Counted from the first letter of the stretch, positions 1-13,784 are shown. The stretch: DNA of 64,000 nt from Campylorhamphus procurvoides (GCA_013396655.1 WBMV01008320.1:119865-183864), one strand, 5' to 3'. Numbers and translations are program-made. The notes: generated by a model from the letters alone, not told the origin.

Positions 1-3000
1 AAGACAAGAAAAGAGTGAGATGCTGCCATGGGAAATTGTAGCCAAAGGGGTCAGAAACATAAATAGCTCTTAGTGTTTGTTTTTCAAACTTTTGTAATCT
101 TTTGGTCTTTAGTACACATTTAAGAGTCTATGCACACTCCTTTGTGTCTCCACAGAATATGTGTGCCAGAAGGGTATATGCTTAATGCAGATTAATATTG
201 TTTTCCTTTTTCTATATTTTGTGTTTTGGTAACATGTTTAATCTTAAGCTGTTTGCTAATTTCAAAATTGACATGTGTTCCACAATATTCATGTATTTAC
301 CTAATTTGGAAGTAATTGAGGCAGATAGTCAGTAGCAGGATATTTACAGTTTGCATTTCATAGAGCTAAACAAAGCTGTGGTTATATTATAAACTACAAA
401 GATGTGTTTGTATTTACCATGCGTAATTCTAAAATACAGTAGTCTCACCAGGTGTCACACAGTGAAAAATTACAAAAATGTTTATTCTGTGATGAGTTGC
501 TGTAGTCTGAGGTGGAAATAGAGATTGTTAATACAGGCTAAAGTCTGCCGCCTTTCAGTTTGGAAAAAAGAAAAAAAAAAGAAAAAGTTGAGACATCACT
601 GTTCTTCAGAACAGTAAGAATGGTTGCATCTTAGGGAGTTGGGATGCTTTTTCATTTTTACTTTGTGATCCAAAGTACAAGAATCATCCAGATATTTCAT
701 CCCTACACATAAAATCATTGGTATTATGTATTTGTTCTGTTTAGAAAGGTCAAGATCTGCTATTGGAGATATTTTAAGAAGGAACAACACAACTTTCAGT
801 GCTAAAACTGCACTTTGATGTGCTACTATGACTGCAACTACAGATGGCAGATGGTAAACAATAACTCTGCTTGTGAGGTTTTTCTCTTTTCAAGTCTTTA
901 ATAAGCTTCCATTTAAAACAAGGAAGGTCAATTTTCATTCCTTGTTTTATCAATGAAAATTAAGGAAACAGTTTCAAGAGCAAGATAAGCAGATGGCCTC
1001 TTCATACCTTATAAAAAATGTTTTAAAAATTCTTATAATTTTTCATTACATTTATTTTGCTAAGACTAAAGGACAAATAAACTAGTTTCTCCTTCGGAAC
1101 TACTGAAATAGTACAAAACTTCATGCTAATTTCTGCGCCATGCTTCAGCTGTGATGTTGATGTTTAGAAAAGACTGTTACAGGAATTTGCATAATCATCA
1201 CTAATTTGCTCAAATGCTAATAATCACCTGGAAAGGTCCTGTCTGTCCAGAGAGAGCTGCCTTAACCAGTCCCAATCACCATGTACATGTTTAAAGGAAA
1301 TGACTGTACTTCCTGGAGATCAGAAGCTAAATGTTAATGTAGAGATGTACTGCAGCCAGAACTGTGGGACATGACAGGAAGCTCCTTCTTTCCACCGCTC
1401 TGCCCTCCAGTTAGAGTACTCCTATCATCACCCTTTGACTTCAGTGTTCCTGTATGTTTTGTGGTGGGTGTGACTGAATGAATATGGGCTTGATTCTTTT
1501 TGTTTCCAGCTGAAGCTATGGAACTTGTTCTCTTCCCTTTCTTCCCTTAATGAAGCAGGATCCGCATGGATCCCTGGTGCTTTTTTTGGCTTGTGTTAGC
1601 AGTTGATATGAAAAGGGATTATAGTCCCTGAAAGGAATTGACAGTCGTAGAAAGAAGTGGTAGGAAAGCCAGAAAAACACAAAACCATTAGCTAACATCT
1701 TATTGCTGAACTGGAGACATTTGCAGTAAATGTATTTTAACTGTCTTTGAGGATTTAAAAAAAAAAAGCCTAACAACATTGTGAGAATGTATTTACAGCA
1801 AACATTTCTTGGCCTGGTTCCTCAGCTGTCATAGTTATGACTGTGCAGTTACTACTGCTGTGGGAACAGGCTGTGAGAGTGCTTTCTTTACTCTGCATCC
1901 AGTCTCATCTCTTGCACAGATTACACAGGTATGCATGTGTCTGCCCTCCTTTGCATAAAACAAAACAGTGCAAAGCATGCAACTGTTTTGCTAGGTTCAC
2001 TGACTAGACTGAATGAAATGGCAGAGAGCTTGTAGTGTCTCAAAATAGCAGTGCTGGGACTAGATTTTTTTTTCTTTTATCTTGTTTCTTTTTTTTTTCC
2101 CTCACGAGGTTTTAAAGGAAACTGTTTTGAGGTTTAAGGTTTCACTGCAACAAAGCTGAATTTTGTGCCTAAATGGCATCCAGCTTCATTCTCAGAAAGA
2201 GGTAATGATTTAAGCATAAGCTGAAGTGTTTACTTAATAGGAATACTAGTGGTAAAGGAACTAGGAAAAGAGAAGGCACTGCTTGTTTTCTTGTCTAAAT
2301 GAAATTTCCATAATTTATGTGAACCTTTTTAAAAAATAGGAGCCACCTAATGCCACTCTTTTACTTTCTCTGTTCTTCTCAACTAATAAAGGGGTTGTAG
2401 ATTAGATGCCAAAAAAGACATGAGCATTGCTCTGTTGTGCCTAAGAGGTAGATGCCCTGCCTGCAGGAATGAAAAGTTAAACTGAAACATAGCTTGAAGC
2501 CACTGCATACCTTGTGTGGTAAGAATACATCACTTACTAATCCCAGTGGTACCGGGGTTTACTTTCCCCTCCTGAAGGTACCTTCAGACTCTTTGGCAGT
2601 ACCTTAGCAGAATAGATGCTCTGTCTACGAGAGCTGAAATTTAGAGCTTGGTGTGGAATATGTGATTATTAGTGGTGTAAGTCAATGGTCGTATGTTCAG
2701 CAACTGGAAATGAACAGTACTGAAGAGGTAGGAGGGTTATTAGGAAAAGTCTGTGGGCTATGTCTCACCTTCTGTTTCTGTCCTGGATCTCAGCACCTAA
2801 ATGCAACCTTATTGAACAACTGTGGAGTGGAGATTTAAAGCCAAAACTGAGCATCTTCTGTTAGGTACTAAGACCTTTGTTTCAGATTAACTTCACAGAC
2901 TTACTTTCTCTGTTCATAATAATAGACTTGGAAGGCTGGACATGCGAGCTGAAAGTTCAGGTAGTTTCTCAGCTTACTGTTTAAGGCTGTATTATCTGCT

Positions 3001-6000
3001 ACCCAGGAGAGTGCCCTGAAACCACAGACAGCAGTCATAAGCTGAACCATAACTACCATAGCTGGGGAGACGAGATTCCTGGGGCCAGAACCACACACGT
3101 GAAGGGGGAGTGTGACCAGATCTGTGCAGGAAATTCAGTTAATCAGGAGCTTTAGCTTTCCAGGTGAACACCTCAGCTATGAGCCTTGTATAGGCTCCTG
3201 GTTGCTTCTGTGGCTTTTGCATTCTTGCCTATATGGTTGCCCACGTAAATGCCACCTGCCTGGGTAATTAAAACTCACATCTTCCTATTCGTAGGTAGGT
3301 TCTCCCTAATTATGATACTAAACAGTAGCAATGATAACAGCAGAACCACAGGCTTTGAGATTTTGTTTTTGGTCTGAGTCTTCTGTTTTTTGGTGGCCAC
3401 GAGCGCCCAGCTTTGTCTTGGATTCAGTGTTACCGGTGGCAGGTACATTTAGATCATGTCTTGTAAGAGTTGCTCTTTTCTCACAAATGTGGATGGATCC
3501 CAAATGGGCCTCAGGTTGAAATTTTCTGCTCAGCGGAGATTTTTTGTTTCCCTTCCTGAGTAGTCAAGATCTTAGGGAGTATTTTTAGGGTTGCTTTTGA
3601 GTGCACAGATGTAGCTCACTGAAGCAGCTTTTGGGGTTTTTTTTCATCTTTTTGATCAAAACAAAAGTGGAATGTCCCCACCCCTGAACATTGTTTGAAC
3701 ATTGATATACTGTTTAGCATTATACTCTAATTTTACATAATATATAGTTATGAATATAATTGTATAAAACAGCTTTTAAAATTATTGTTGAATTTATATA
3801 TATATAAAAAACTTATTGCAGAGATGTTTTTTCTTTTTAATAATCCAACTTGCATTCTGACTGTTGGAAGCTGATAGACTGATCCTTCTCTCAAACTATT
3901 CTCCCATATCTCTTTTGCTGACAGAAAATAACTGCAGATATCCAAGAATAGCAGCAGGGTTTGTACCAGTATTCTTTGTAGAAAGTGATTATTTCCCACA
4001 TCCCAAGTGATTGACATAAATGTAAAGTAATTGTGCTTAAGGTACCAAAGATTAATGTCGTGAGTTTTTTCCCCCTCCCTAACAAAGAAAAAGCCTTTTT
4101 TTTTGTACTATTTATGAAGGTGCCGAAGATGTTTCTCTTCTCAGCGTGTTTTGCTCCATTAATAGTATCTTTTAAAAGAAGGATCACGTTTACCTAGCCG
4201 AATGCTGCCTTTGGAATAAAGCTCTTACTGTGTATCTAAAGTGGATACCCATTTAAAATACTTTTTCTGTGCAGTTTATTCTGTATAAAAAACATTAAAT
4301 AAGAACTGGGGCTAAATAAAAGGCCTAGGAAGTGAATGAAAATAGGAAGGTTGTCCCTTGCTTGGTAGTAATCACTGTATGTCCCTGAATCTCATGGCAT
4401 CAACACATTCAGCAAATTATTTTAATTGGGCTTAGAATACAAGCAACACTTTATTGTTGCAGTTTCATAACTGAGGACACTGGTGAATACACAAACATGG
4501 TTCTGTAGACACAGCAATTATTTTGGCAATCTATATGTGATACTTTCACAGATTATCTGTGGTCTATTTCATAGTAAATGCTCTTAATAGTCTAGGAATA
4601 ATACATTCAGCACATCTTCAAACTGTGACTGTTATATGTGTGACTGCAAAACATGTGGAATCTTAGAATTTATTTATTTTCATTTTTACATCTTGTCTTT
4701 AATGCACTTTCTGTGTTCCACTCTTGATAAGGAGGATGTATACACAATTTTTCTTGCTCCTTTCTGACGTGAAGGCAGTTTTTAAAACAGAAAACAGATT
4801 CCACTTCGTAACCAGAGTCCCATGGTCATGAATCTGCTCTCCTTGTTCTCACACGTGCTCCTGCTTACATTTTTTTTTTCCACACTCTCATCCTCTTGAA
4901 TCTTCCTGTATAGTTGAAAGGTTCTATATTTTGTGCAGTGTTGATTTTAGTTCTTGTTAATACTATTGATTGTTGTTCTTCAAGGTAATTCAAGCAGGTT
5001 CTTCAACGCTGGTTTCATTTTCAGTGGGAGACTATTTTGAATTTTGTGTCTGAGAAGGATTTGCCTGTGAATTTAAGGACAGAAATTTTGGAGGATGAAT
5101 CTTTATCCAGATTTGTGAAAAACAAGTTATTTAAAAAAAAAGAAAACCACCATTTGGTTATTGAAAATTAATGTTTCACCCCAAGACTACTTACTTTGAA
5201 ACATCGTAACATGTCACCATGCAGAAGGCCAAGTCCTTTACTGAGATTTAATGTCTTTTTATCTCAGTTCAATGGTCTACATCTAATTGATTCTGTTTCA
5301 CCTTTTGTTGCACTATTTATGGTAGTATTGGAGGGCTTGCTTCAGCAGCATTTTAAGGGACTTGAATAAAATCTATCATGTTACTGTCTTTGGTAATCCT
5401 TTTTCAGAAGGCCTTAGACTGGCCTTTGTGGAAGTTCCCTTTTCTATATAAAAAAGTGTTATAGGTTGTGTTTGAGAAACAGAATTTTCTGACCTTTTTA
5501 ATCTAATAATTTTTAGTTTAAGCTCTAATTTAAAGTCAGTGTCTCAGTGATGGGCATGAAATGGTACCTATAATAGTCTGTTGGTACTGCAATAAGGAAT
5601 TTATAATTTTTTTTTTAATTATACCAGAATATGAACTGAAGCTTAAGAAAGTTAAATAACTTGTGAAGAAATTTAGAAGCATTGCATAACTTAAGCATTC
5701 AGTCTTAAACAATATATCAGCTTTTAACATAATTATAAAAACATATGGGGAGTGGACTTAATAAGCTTCTCCCTTTTGATATTTGTTGCCAACAGTTGCA
5801 ATATTTCCTTCTATTGTTGTAGCGAAAATCTGAGTAAGACAGCTTATATAGATTTTATGAGCTTAAATTGGGCTGTGGTAATACTGCCTGAAAATGTGTT
5901 GTTGGCTTAGGGTTTGATAGCTAAACAATGATTTTGCCTTTGTGTATTAGTGAGGAGAACTCAAAGAGAATTTGTAGTTGAGATGATGTGTTTTGGCTTA

Positions 6001-7956
6001 GTTAGATGATGGGATGCTAGCCTACTTACTTCTGATTTGATTACTATTACTTTACTTTTGTGATTAATTTTCTTGTGAAAAGACACAGGAATGAGCAGTT
6101 GCCTCATTCTGTATTTCTTTTCCCAGTATCATATCAGAGTAGCTGAACTAGACAGTTCTGTATTGTAGAACCTGGAAAAAAAAAAAAAGCTGGTGCATTT
6201 CTGAAGAAAAGTTTCTGCAAATTACTTAGTGCAGCCTGTGGGTCAAGGGTAGAGAGAGCAGCAGACCAGTGATCAGTCTCAAGACTGACTGCATAGCAGA
6301 AGTTTGCTTCTCAAACTGTCATGTTGTAGAGAATAGACTCTGGGTAATGGGAATCACATCTCACAAAAGCTCTTTGTAGTTACAGCTTGAACCTAGTGGA
6401 AGAGCCTTTTATACCTGGTATAAAGTCTAATACAGTCTCTATCAGAACTATTCCTTTTCAGTCACCCCCAGGGATTTTCCACAGACTTTTGGGGACATTC
6501 TAGTCTGCCCCACAGCTGTGTTCATCTTCCCTTCAAGCTGGCACAATGTTGACAATGTGCCTTCCCTCCATCTCCTGGAACACCCCGCAAAGAATAACCT
6601 CTTTCCTCCTGTCTTCTGGGAGATGTTTAGTTTTGTACGTTACACAAATGAAGGTGGCAGAAACTTCAGGTTACCTTTTTTTACCTTCAGTTCTTAACAT
6701 TACTAAAAGCCATCAGGGAGGAAGAGGAGGAGGCCAGCATCTGTTTCAGTTGTTGAATTGAACAGAACTTTGGCATTCTTCCTAGGCACTTATTTCTAAA
6801 AGTTAGTCTATATTGAGAATGAATAGGAGAATTTCCTTCTCCTTATGGAGATGTTTGTAGCAAACTGTTCTTATGCTTCACCTCAATTTCTCTCTGAACT
6901 TGGCAGAACAGACTGAGCAGAAATACCTTAGAGGGAATTTGAACTGTTGCAGTGCATCTGTTTTTCATGGTGTTAGATTGCAAAGCTTTGAAATTGGGTA
7001 AGCATCAGAGGACAAGTCAAAGGGGCAACTGTCTTTGCTCAGAAAGCGCCGGGTTGTGTTAAGCATTGTGGCATATCCTGTTATGATACTACAGAGAGAA
7101 AGTTTCCATGGAGGCTAAAAATCTTATGGTTTGTGTCTGGGGAATGTCTTCTTTCTTTATCAAATACTTGTGAAAATAAATAAAAAATTTTGATTAAAAT
7201 GCCATGTGTCATTATACTATTCATAAATTACCTGTTTTCTTATGTTGTGAAACTACTTACTTGTTCCCAATGTCCATGTATGTTTAAGCAGAATCTTTAA
7301 GTAATTTTTCAAGGAAGTATTTCCAAATACATGTTTTGTTGTTTGGTTGGTTCTTTCTTTTTTTTTTAAATGTGTGCTTTTTATTTTAAATAAGTGTTTT
7401 ATCTTAACACGCAAATACATGTGAACAGTTATATAAACCTTCATTTAAGAGCATAATTTCTTACCTTTATTTTGTTCAGCTGTTTGGCACTATTAAATTA
7501 TTTATATACACTTGAAATAGTTAGGAGGATGGATCTGGCAGGAACACACCTCAGGCTGCTTGCAGTGTATCTGTTGGTGCTTTTCTGATACCAGTGTTCA
7601 GTGTTTGGCTGGCTGCTGACAAGTTTGCACCTGCATAATGCTTGATTGAAACTCTGCATGTGTTCCTTTTAATAAGAAAAGTAAATAGTATCTTCTGTTG
7701 TTTATCAAACAGCCAAACACCAGCACAAGTAGCAATTCTCTTCTGTGCTAATATTCTGTCATTTCTGCCTCATGCACAGAGGATCCCCAGGCTTCATTCC
7801 TCAGCAGAAATGTTGTCTATATCTCTATGCTCTACCTTGGGTTGCTTGCTATTTGGGACCCTTACTCAAAATGCATATCTGGTGTTTTGATTATGTATTG
7901 TCACATAAACTGAATGATTGATTGAAGTAATTTACATAGAAGAATTTGTGGTGTTT
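1..7956 (+). other. NUBPL intron 6, left part
   Basis: This is non-coding AT-rich sequence. I looked for the preceding NUBPL exon, which should encode a PVVWRG-L-V-SAIE-type peptide before a GT donor, and did not find it, so the stretch is treated as the 3' part of intron 6. Short open frames here are under 100 codons and resemble nothing I know. An A-rich low-complexity tract occurs at about 563-588. No other repeat was recognised. Confidence 0.75.
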
Positions 7957-7961
7957 CTGGG
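7957..7961. repeat. Target-site duplication, left copy (CTGGG)
   Basis: The five bases CTGGG immediately before the TG of the LTR are repeated exactly at 8729-8733 after its terminal CA. Confidence 0.88.
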
Positions 7962-8728
7962 TGTCGTGGGTTTATCTGGTTAGGGTCTTTTTTTAATATA
8001 AGAGGAAGATTGGCATCTGTTGGAAGCCTCTGGAAGTTTCCCTCCATCCTATAGAGCAGGGCCAATGAGGGCCAGCTCCGAGGAAAACTTCCTGCTTTTG
8101 AACCATTAAGTTACGCCCCTGCGTGAAAACATATTTAAGAATTTGTGGCACAGTTAGAATTCGGCAGCCATGGCTTAACAACATCACAACGCAGGCATTA
8201 AGGTCAGTGCAAGAGAAGAGGAGAAGGAGGGGGAGGGACNCAGGGGAAGGACTCAAAGTTGTAATTCCCCTGTGAGCGTGGTGATGACTGTGGTGAAGCG
8301 AGCTGTCCCCTTTGCAGCCCACAGGAAAGCCCCCTGAGACAGAACTGTTGCTCGAGTTTTGGACTTAGATCTGCGAATGGCTGACCCAACAAGAACTGAC
8401 TGTAAACCTTCCATTCCCCTGTCCCCCGCAACATCAGGGGAAGGAGGGGGCATGGACAGATCAAGGGGTGGTGGTGGTGGGAATGTGTTTCTAACCTGTT
8501 TTTATTTCTTAGTTTTAGTTTTTAGGTTGTTAGCAATAAATTTAAGCATTATTCTAAGTTCTGCTTTGCCCGTGGTATTAATCAAAGCTCCTCTTTCGGT
8601 TGTTATCTCTAGCCGTAAATTACGAGCTGGTTTTCTTTTCTTCCCTCTGGAAGGTGCAAGGGGGTGGGGGGAGGCCTTGAAGGAGTTTTGCTGGACATCA
8701 GGCATTTATCCAGGGTCAAACCACGACA
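7962..8728 (+). mobile_element. Solo LTR of an avian endogenous retrovirus, with 5-bp TSD
   Basis: This 767-bp element starts TGTCGTGGGTTT and ends TCAAACCACGACA, so its termini are inverted repeats of the TG...CA type. It is flanked on both sides by the same 5 bp, CTGGG (7957-7961 and 8729-8733), a target-site duplication that fixes both ends exactly. On the + strand it has a TATA-like ATATTTAAGA at 8131-8140 and a poly(A) signal AATAAA at 8535-8540, followed by T/GT-rich sequence, which supports sense orientation relative to NUBPL. There are no internal gag, pol or env sequences, so it is a solo LTR left by recombination. A 5-bp duplication is common for ERVL-like and some class I elements; I do not assign a subfamily. 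A single n lies inside at 8240. Open frames across the element are chance. Confidence 0.9.
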
Positions 8729-8733
8729 CTGGG
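8729..8733. repeat. Target-site duplication, right copy (CTGGG)
   Basis: The five bases CTGGG directly follow the LTR terminus CCACGACA and match the left copy at 7957-7961. Confidence 0.88.
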
Positions 8734-11700
8734 CAAGGGAAAATACACAGAAGCACGTGGCACTTAATTACGTTGATTAACAATAAATATCAAGTTAAAC
8801 CTTTTTTAAAAAAGATGAGTGCTATACTTAAGGAAAATGCAATTGCATTCCTATGGTTTGAAATATTATACATACTGTATACATTAGAGGGACAGTGATA
8901 TTAACAACTCTGTACATACAAAGGTGCTGACACATTTCAGATGCCGCTGCTGTCCACTTATTGCTTGCAAAGGAGCTCGTTTACTGTAATGTGCTGTTGA
9001 GTTTAGCTGATTTACCACATTTGCATACAAACACACTGGAACTGATTGAGAACATGAGGACTAGTGGTTCTGATTTGGAAAATTGTTGTATATAAACAGG
9101 ATTTGCATTCAAATTAATGTTTTCTATCACAGCCTGATTATACTTTCCATTTTAATAATGTTGAATAAATGGCTATAGTAGATTTCAAAAAGCCACTCTT
9201 CTCGTTCTGTATTTCAATTCTAAATTTAATTAAAAATGTCTTTCCCCTGTTTTTTTCTCCTGTGCTGAAATTTAGTAACAAACTTAGAAATTTAGTAACA
9301 AACTTAGAATATCTTTTGCCATTAAATAAAATGTACACTTCTATAACAAGTTATCCAAATTACATTAAATAATTTGTTTAATAAAAGATTGTCATACTTC
9401 TGTATTTCTGTGGGAGGGTAATGGAGGAACAACTTAACTGTACAGTGTTCATCATCTACTCCCTGCAGAGTAGAAGCAAATAAGAGGAAATTGACTGAAA
9501 TGGGGTGATGTGCGGAGTTCCCCAACCTAAGTCTGAGCAAATCCATATCTAGAGGATACTGCTCACCACAGGGCAAAAATGCTAGCGCAGTTCTTTCCAG
9601 AAATTATGGCTATATCGTTGTGGTGCATCTCTCCCTTTTTGCCCTGAATTACAAATGAAAAAGAATAAGGTGAAATTGTGAGGATAACTACTTGACTACA
9701 TCCAAAATAAAAAGCAAGGTTAGTTTTAATTAGGAGTGGTTTTTTAATCTAATGTGCCAGCTGACTTTTACCAGTTCATCTCCCCAGCAGTGGCATCACT
9801 CAGAAAGGGTAGTTCTCTCATATACTCAGTACCTGTGCACCTTGACATCTTTACTGGGGCTTTTTCTGAACTTGTATGACAAGCCTGTAGTCTTCTTGCT
9901 CTGCACAGTGGCAAGACATCCCCTTCACTGCTGCTGGGATGGTGTAGCTTCTCCATTTTTCTGATCTCAAATTTATAAATATTATAGGGAGCACACTTTA
10001 TGTGAGAGACAGCTCACTTCTTTTCTGTCTATGTATGAATTTGAAGAAAATATGTGAATTAAGATGTTTTCAGTGCCATAAATTAAATAAAGCATTATAA
10101 TTTAATTGCACTGTGTGTTCACAGAGTATTTTTCCTGTTGCCTAGCAGTGAGATTTGCCAGGAGATTCACCATGTACTTAAGATTTTACAACTTTATTAA
10201 AAATCGTTGCTCATAGGACGATCCAGAAAGTGCTTATTGGATGGGGTCACTTACTAAGGAAGCTTGAGGCACAAGACTCTGGTGCTCTCTGATTTCCATA
10301 CCCTTTCTCCCATTCTAGCATGTGGTAAATTTTGAAAGTAACGTTTTGAGCAACAGTTTGTGTTTCCCTATGAAACTGAATGCCTAGAAAGGCTTTGAAC
10401 ACTGCTGTTTGAGGTTGTCGTCATTAGCGTTGTACCAAGTAGTGGAATGGGTCTAGATGTTTTCTTTGGGGAACTGTAATGCTTCGTATGTTGGAGGATC
10501 ACATGGAACTTGGTGAAGAATACTAATGCTTGAAGAGGTTGGAGGAGCAAAACCTCTCGTAAGAGTGAAAAGAAAAGCTACAAGCCAAGCCCAGAAAATC
10601 ACTTTGTTTCTTGAGCAGAGCTAGCTTAAAGTTAGGGCCAGCAAGTATGTGCAACACCACACAGCTTTTAAAGCCTGGGGGGAAAAAACAGGGGTTTTTG
10701 GTGTGGTTTTTTTGTTTTCCTGGTTTTCTTTGTCATTCCAGTTACCTCTGATAAGGGTGGGATTGGGATTGTCTTGCACTACTTCATGAGGCAATGCTGT
10801 ACCTAAAAGGACTTGACTTTGAGCAAGTGGAGAAAAGGGCTGAAAGCTACTACATGTGCATGGGTTTTTTCCCAAGAATATATATGAGAACCAAGTGTTT
10901 TTGGCAAAGTGATTAGAAACTGTCAGAATTATAGTAGTGCTCTGCGACTCATAGTTTTGTTTCCAGACTGCACCTTTCTAGGCAAGGCAGAAAACAAAAA
11001 GCCAGTTTGTTAATTGTATTCTATAGATGCATTTAAAGAACAAGAATATGATTACTGGACTTGTACATTTGGACGTAACAAAAGATGCCAGGATTAGCCT
11101 TCAGGAAGACATGGGAGGAGGAAGGTATTTTGAACTAACCCTATTTAAAAGCTGATACTTTGTGCCTACTTAGTATTTCAAAATGGTTGTGATTATTATG
11201 AAAGACCTGTGTATTTAGTTGTGACTCTTCAGGGAACATGGGTTTACTGGTGTTGCAAACTACTACTTTTGAACATCTATATGATTTCAATTTGTCACGT
11301 TTATAATGGTTTATATTAAGAAACATAGAAATTTGAAGTTCATGTCTTCAGGTGAGCAAAATAATTTTTACAGGGGAAAAAGGCATTCATCAGCACTGGC
11401 ATGTATCTGGCATTATAAGTATGCAAGATTAGTTATGAAAACCAAAGTATAAAACAGACCTTTTTTTTGGAGAAACTGGCTTCTGTCCCCCATAATTATG
11501 TCTCAGTATGTATATTTTTGAACATATATGTAATCTTTCTTTGGGGTCATACAGTCTCAATATGGTTGCGAATGCTAACTGCTTTTAGAAATCTGCTAGG
11601 CATATGTAATTTCTGTTGACAAAATATAGATCATACACATGATACAGATAAATATTAAATGTGGAAAAGTAAAGTGCAGTATTTGCTGTGTTTAGCATTA

Positions 11701-12967
11701 AGTGGCATTTCCTGTTTAGCTAGACTGTCTTGGGCACCATTTAGTGTTCTTGCAGCCTTTGTATAAAAAATGAGGAAAGGGACGTGTGCCTGAGAGTCCC
11801 TAATTTAGACATCTGAAGTTAGAATTTGCAACTAACTTTCCCCATCCCCCTTCTCTTATAAGTACTCTGAAATCTTCCATCTTCATCAGTCTGCCTTGAG
11901 AAATTCCATTTCTCATTGGAGTGCACATTGGATTGGTGATCTGGATTTCACATCGCATGTGCTTTCCTAGAAGATCGTCATCCATACAAGAAGTGAATGA
12001 AAATGAGCAAGTGTTGCCCTGACAGGCTCTAGTAGTCCATGACAATAACTAGATGACTGGCGAAATGCTGATTGTTTCTTGCTGTTCAGGTGACACTTGA
12101 GGGAACGTGTGAAATACATTGCTCTAGTTTACCTAGGCTTTACCTTATATAAAGTAGGCCTAGGACCATTTCTGTTCTTATGAAGAGAACATTTATCACA
12201 GTGCACCATGCTCTAGAGAGAGTTATTTGGCTCTCGTCGAAGTCTGTCCTAGTAAAGAACATAAATAATCACAGCATTCTCGTGTTGGAGTCTAATATCT
12301 TTAATGGTTGCTCTCATTTGATGTCTATCAGCCATTAAACTTCTTTTTTTATTTTGCAATGTCTTATGTATGTTGTAAGTTTGTATAGTTATACCTGGTG
12401 ATTTTATTTTAACAAATCTGGGGTGTTTTGTTTCTTTCTTTGTTTTTTCTCAACACCTCTTCTTTCCTAGGAAAAAAATGGGTAGTGGTAGCTCTAACTT
12501 TGTAACAACAAAACTGAAACAAAAAATACAGCAAATTATTTATCTGGTTTCAACAAGTGATGATAAGAAAACAAAAGTAGTTTTAAATTAATGGAAATGA
12601 TTCCTATGCTATATTTATTGCACAAACCCCTGATTCTGATACCTAACATTTGCTTTTAACCTGTGCAAACTAAAAATCTTAAGTTGTTACTGCTTTTTTG
12701 TGGGGAAATAATTCAGTAAGAATTATGCCAGTGAAGTTAATAATAAAGTTGCACTCATAGTTTTAAGTGATCAGGAAAGATTGTACCTCAGAAAAATAAT
12801 GTTTGATCGTGTGCTGAAAGTGCGACTAAGAGGGCATTTGTGTATCATTCTTTTGAGATATCCTGGGTTCACTTGTGCATTGGAGGAAACAAGGACTGCA
12901 CTCAGACACAAGGTGCCTTAAATAAAACACTTAAATCTCCGCATATATTTTTATTGTTATCTTCTAG
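8734..12967 (+). other. NUBPL intron 6, right part up to the exon 7 acceptor
   Basis: This is AT-rich intronic sequence without a recognisable gene. It contains a perfect 20-bp tandem duplication at 9267-9306. The 3' end carries a good acceptor: a T-rich tract (TTTTTATTGTTATCTTCTAG) ending at 12967. Nothing else was recognised. Confidence 0.8.
9267..9306. repeat. Perfect 20-bp tandem duplication
   Basis: The unit gaaatttagtaacaaactta occurs twice head-to-tail (9267-9286 and 9287-9306). It is a small local duplication, probably replication slippage, with no sign of function. Confidence 0.9.
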
Positions 12968-13061
12968 GTTGACTGGGGTCAACTGGACTATTTAGTAATT
13001 GACATGCCACCTGGGACTGGAGATGTACAGCTGTCGGTATCACAGAATATTCCAATTGCAG
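12968..13061 (+). CDS. NUBPL: NUBPL coding exon equivalent to human exon 7 (switch II / Mrp signature)
   Basis: This 94-nt exon reads in frame 0 from [10 protein letters not shown] to QNIPIA and ends with the first base of a glycine codon (phase 1). It holds the Mrp/NBP35 family signature: Trp, then LDY, a hydrophobic stretch ending in Asp, and PPGTGD. In SIMIBI-class P-loop NTPases this is the switch II/Walker B region that senses the nucleotide gamma-phosphate. NUBPL (Ind1) acts in the mitochondrial matrix and carries a 4Fe-4S cluster for assembly of complex I. The acceptor is a pyrimidine-rich run ending TCTAG at 12967 and the donor is GTATGT at 13062. Counting back from the stop and assuming the human length of 319 residues, the exon covers residues 172-202 plus part of 203. 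Exons 1-6, with the targeting peptide and P-loop, are outside the window. Confidence 0.96.
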
Positions 13062-13784
13062 GTATGTGTATTGCTTGACTATTTCAGAGATTTGAAGTCA
13101 AGTTTGGTAGCTTTAGAAAAATCTTATTTTAAAATGTCATCAAAGATTCTGTTAATTTTCTTTCTAGCATGCTGAGAAATTGTTGTGTGGTGATGGACAC
13201 ATTATCAGTGATTTTTAAAGTGTTAGCATTATGGTAGTGTTTCTTTTAAGCTAAGTTTTGAAATGAGAAGTCAAGTATAGCTCCTGAAGGAAAGACAGTC
13301 ATGCCAAAAACGGCTAAGTTTTGTGGTAGAAAATTTTCTTTGTCTGTACCTACTATATGGTAAAGCTAATAAAATAAAATGGTTTGTCTTCATGATTGCT
13401 TTTTAGTTAGAAACTGAAAATACTGTTAATTCACAACATTTATTCAGGTAAACTATTCGGCCCTGTAAAGCACTAATGCATTCTTTTTCCTCTTGTGTTA
13501 TGAATGTGACTTTTTATAGGGGATTTAAACTTCAACAAATCAATCTTGTTATATGAAGGCTGCCCTCTAATCTTGTTGGTTTCAGCAGGACTTAGAAATA
13601 CGGCTTCTGAGAGCAAGCTTGAGCATCTCACGAGGTCTGATAGACTGCGATGGTTTATTACCTGTCTGACATGCTTCAACAGAAGTATTTGTCAATAGCC
13701 AACATAAACAATGCTAGGAACTCAGTAGTAAAAGGGAGAAAGCAATTCTTACAGTCTCAGGAACAATTTAATAATTGCTGTGGC

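Noticed and set aside
8359..8898. 179-codon open frame on the + strand
   Set aside because: It begins inside the solo LTR and runs through its poly(A) signal, U5 and target-site duplication into intron sequence, so it is chance.
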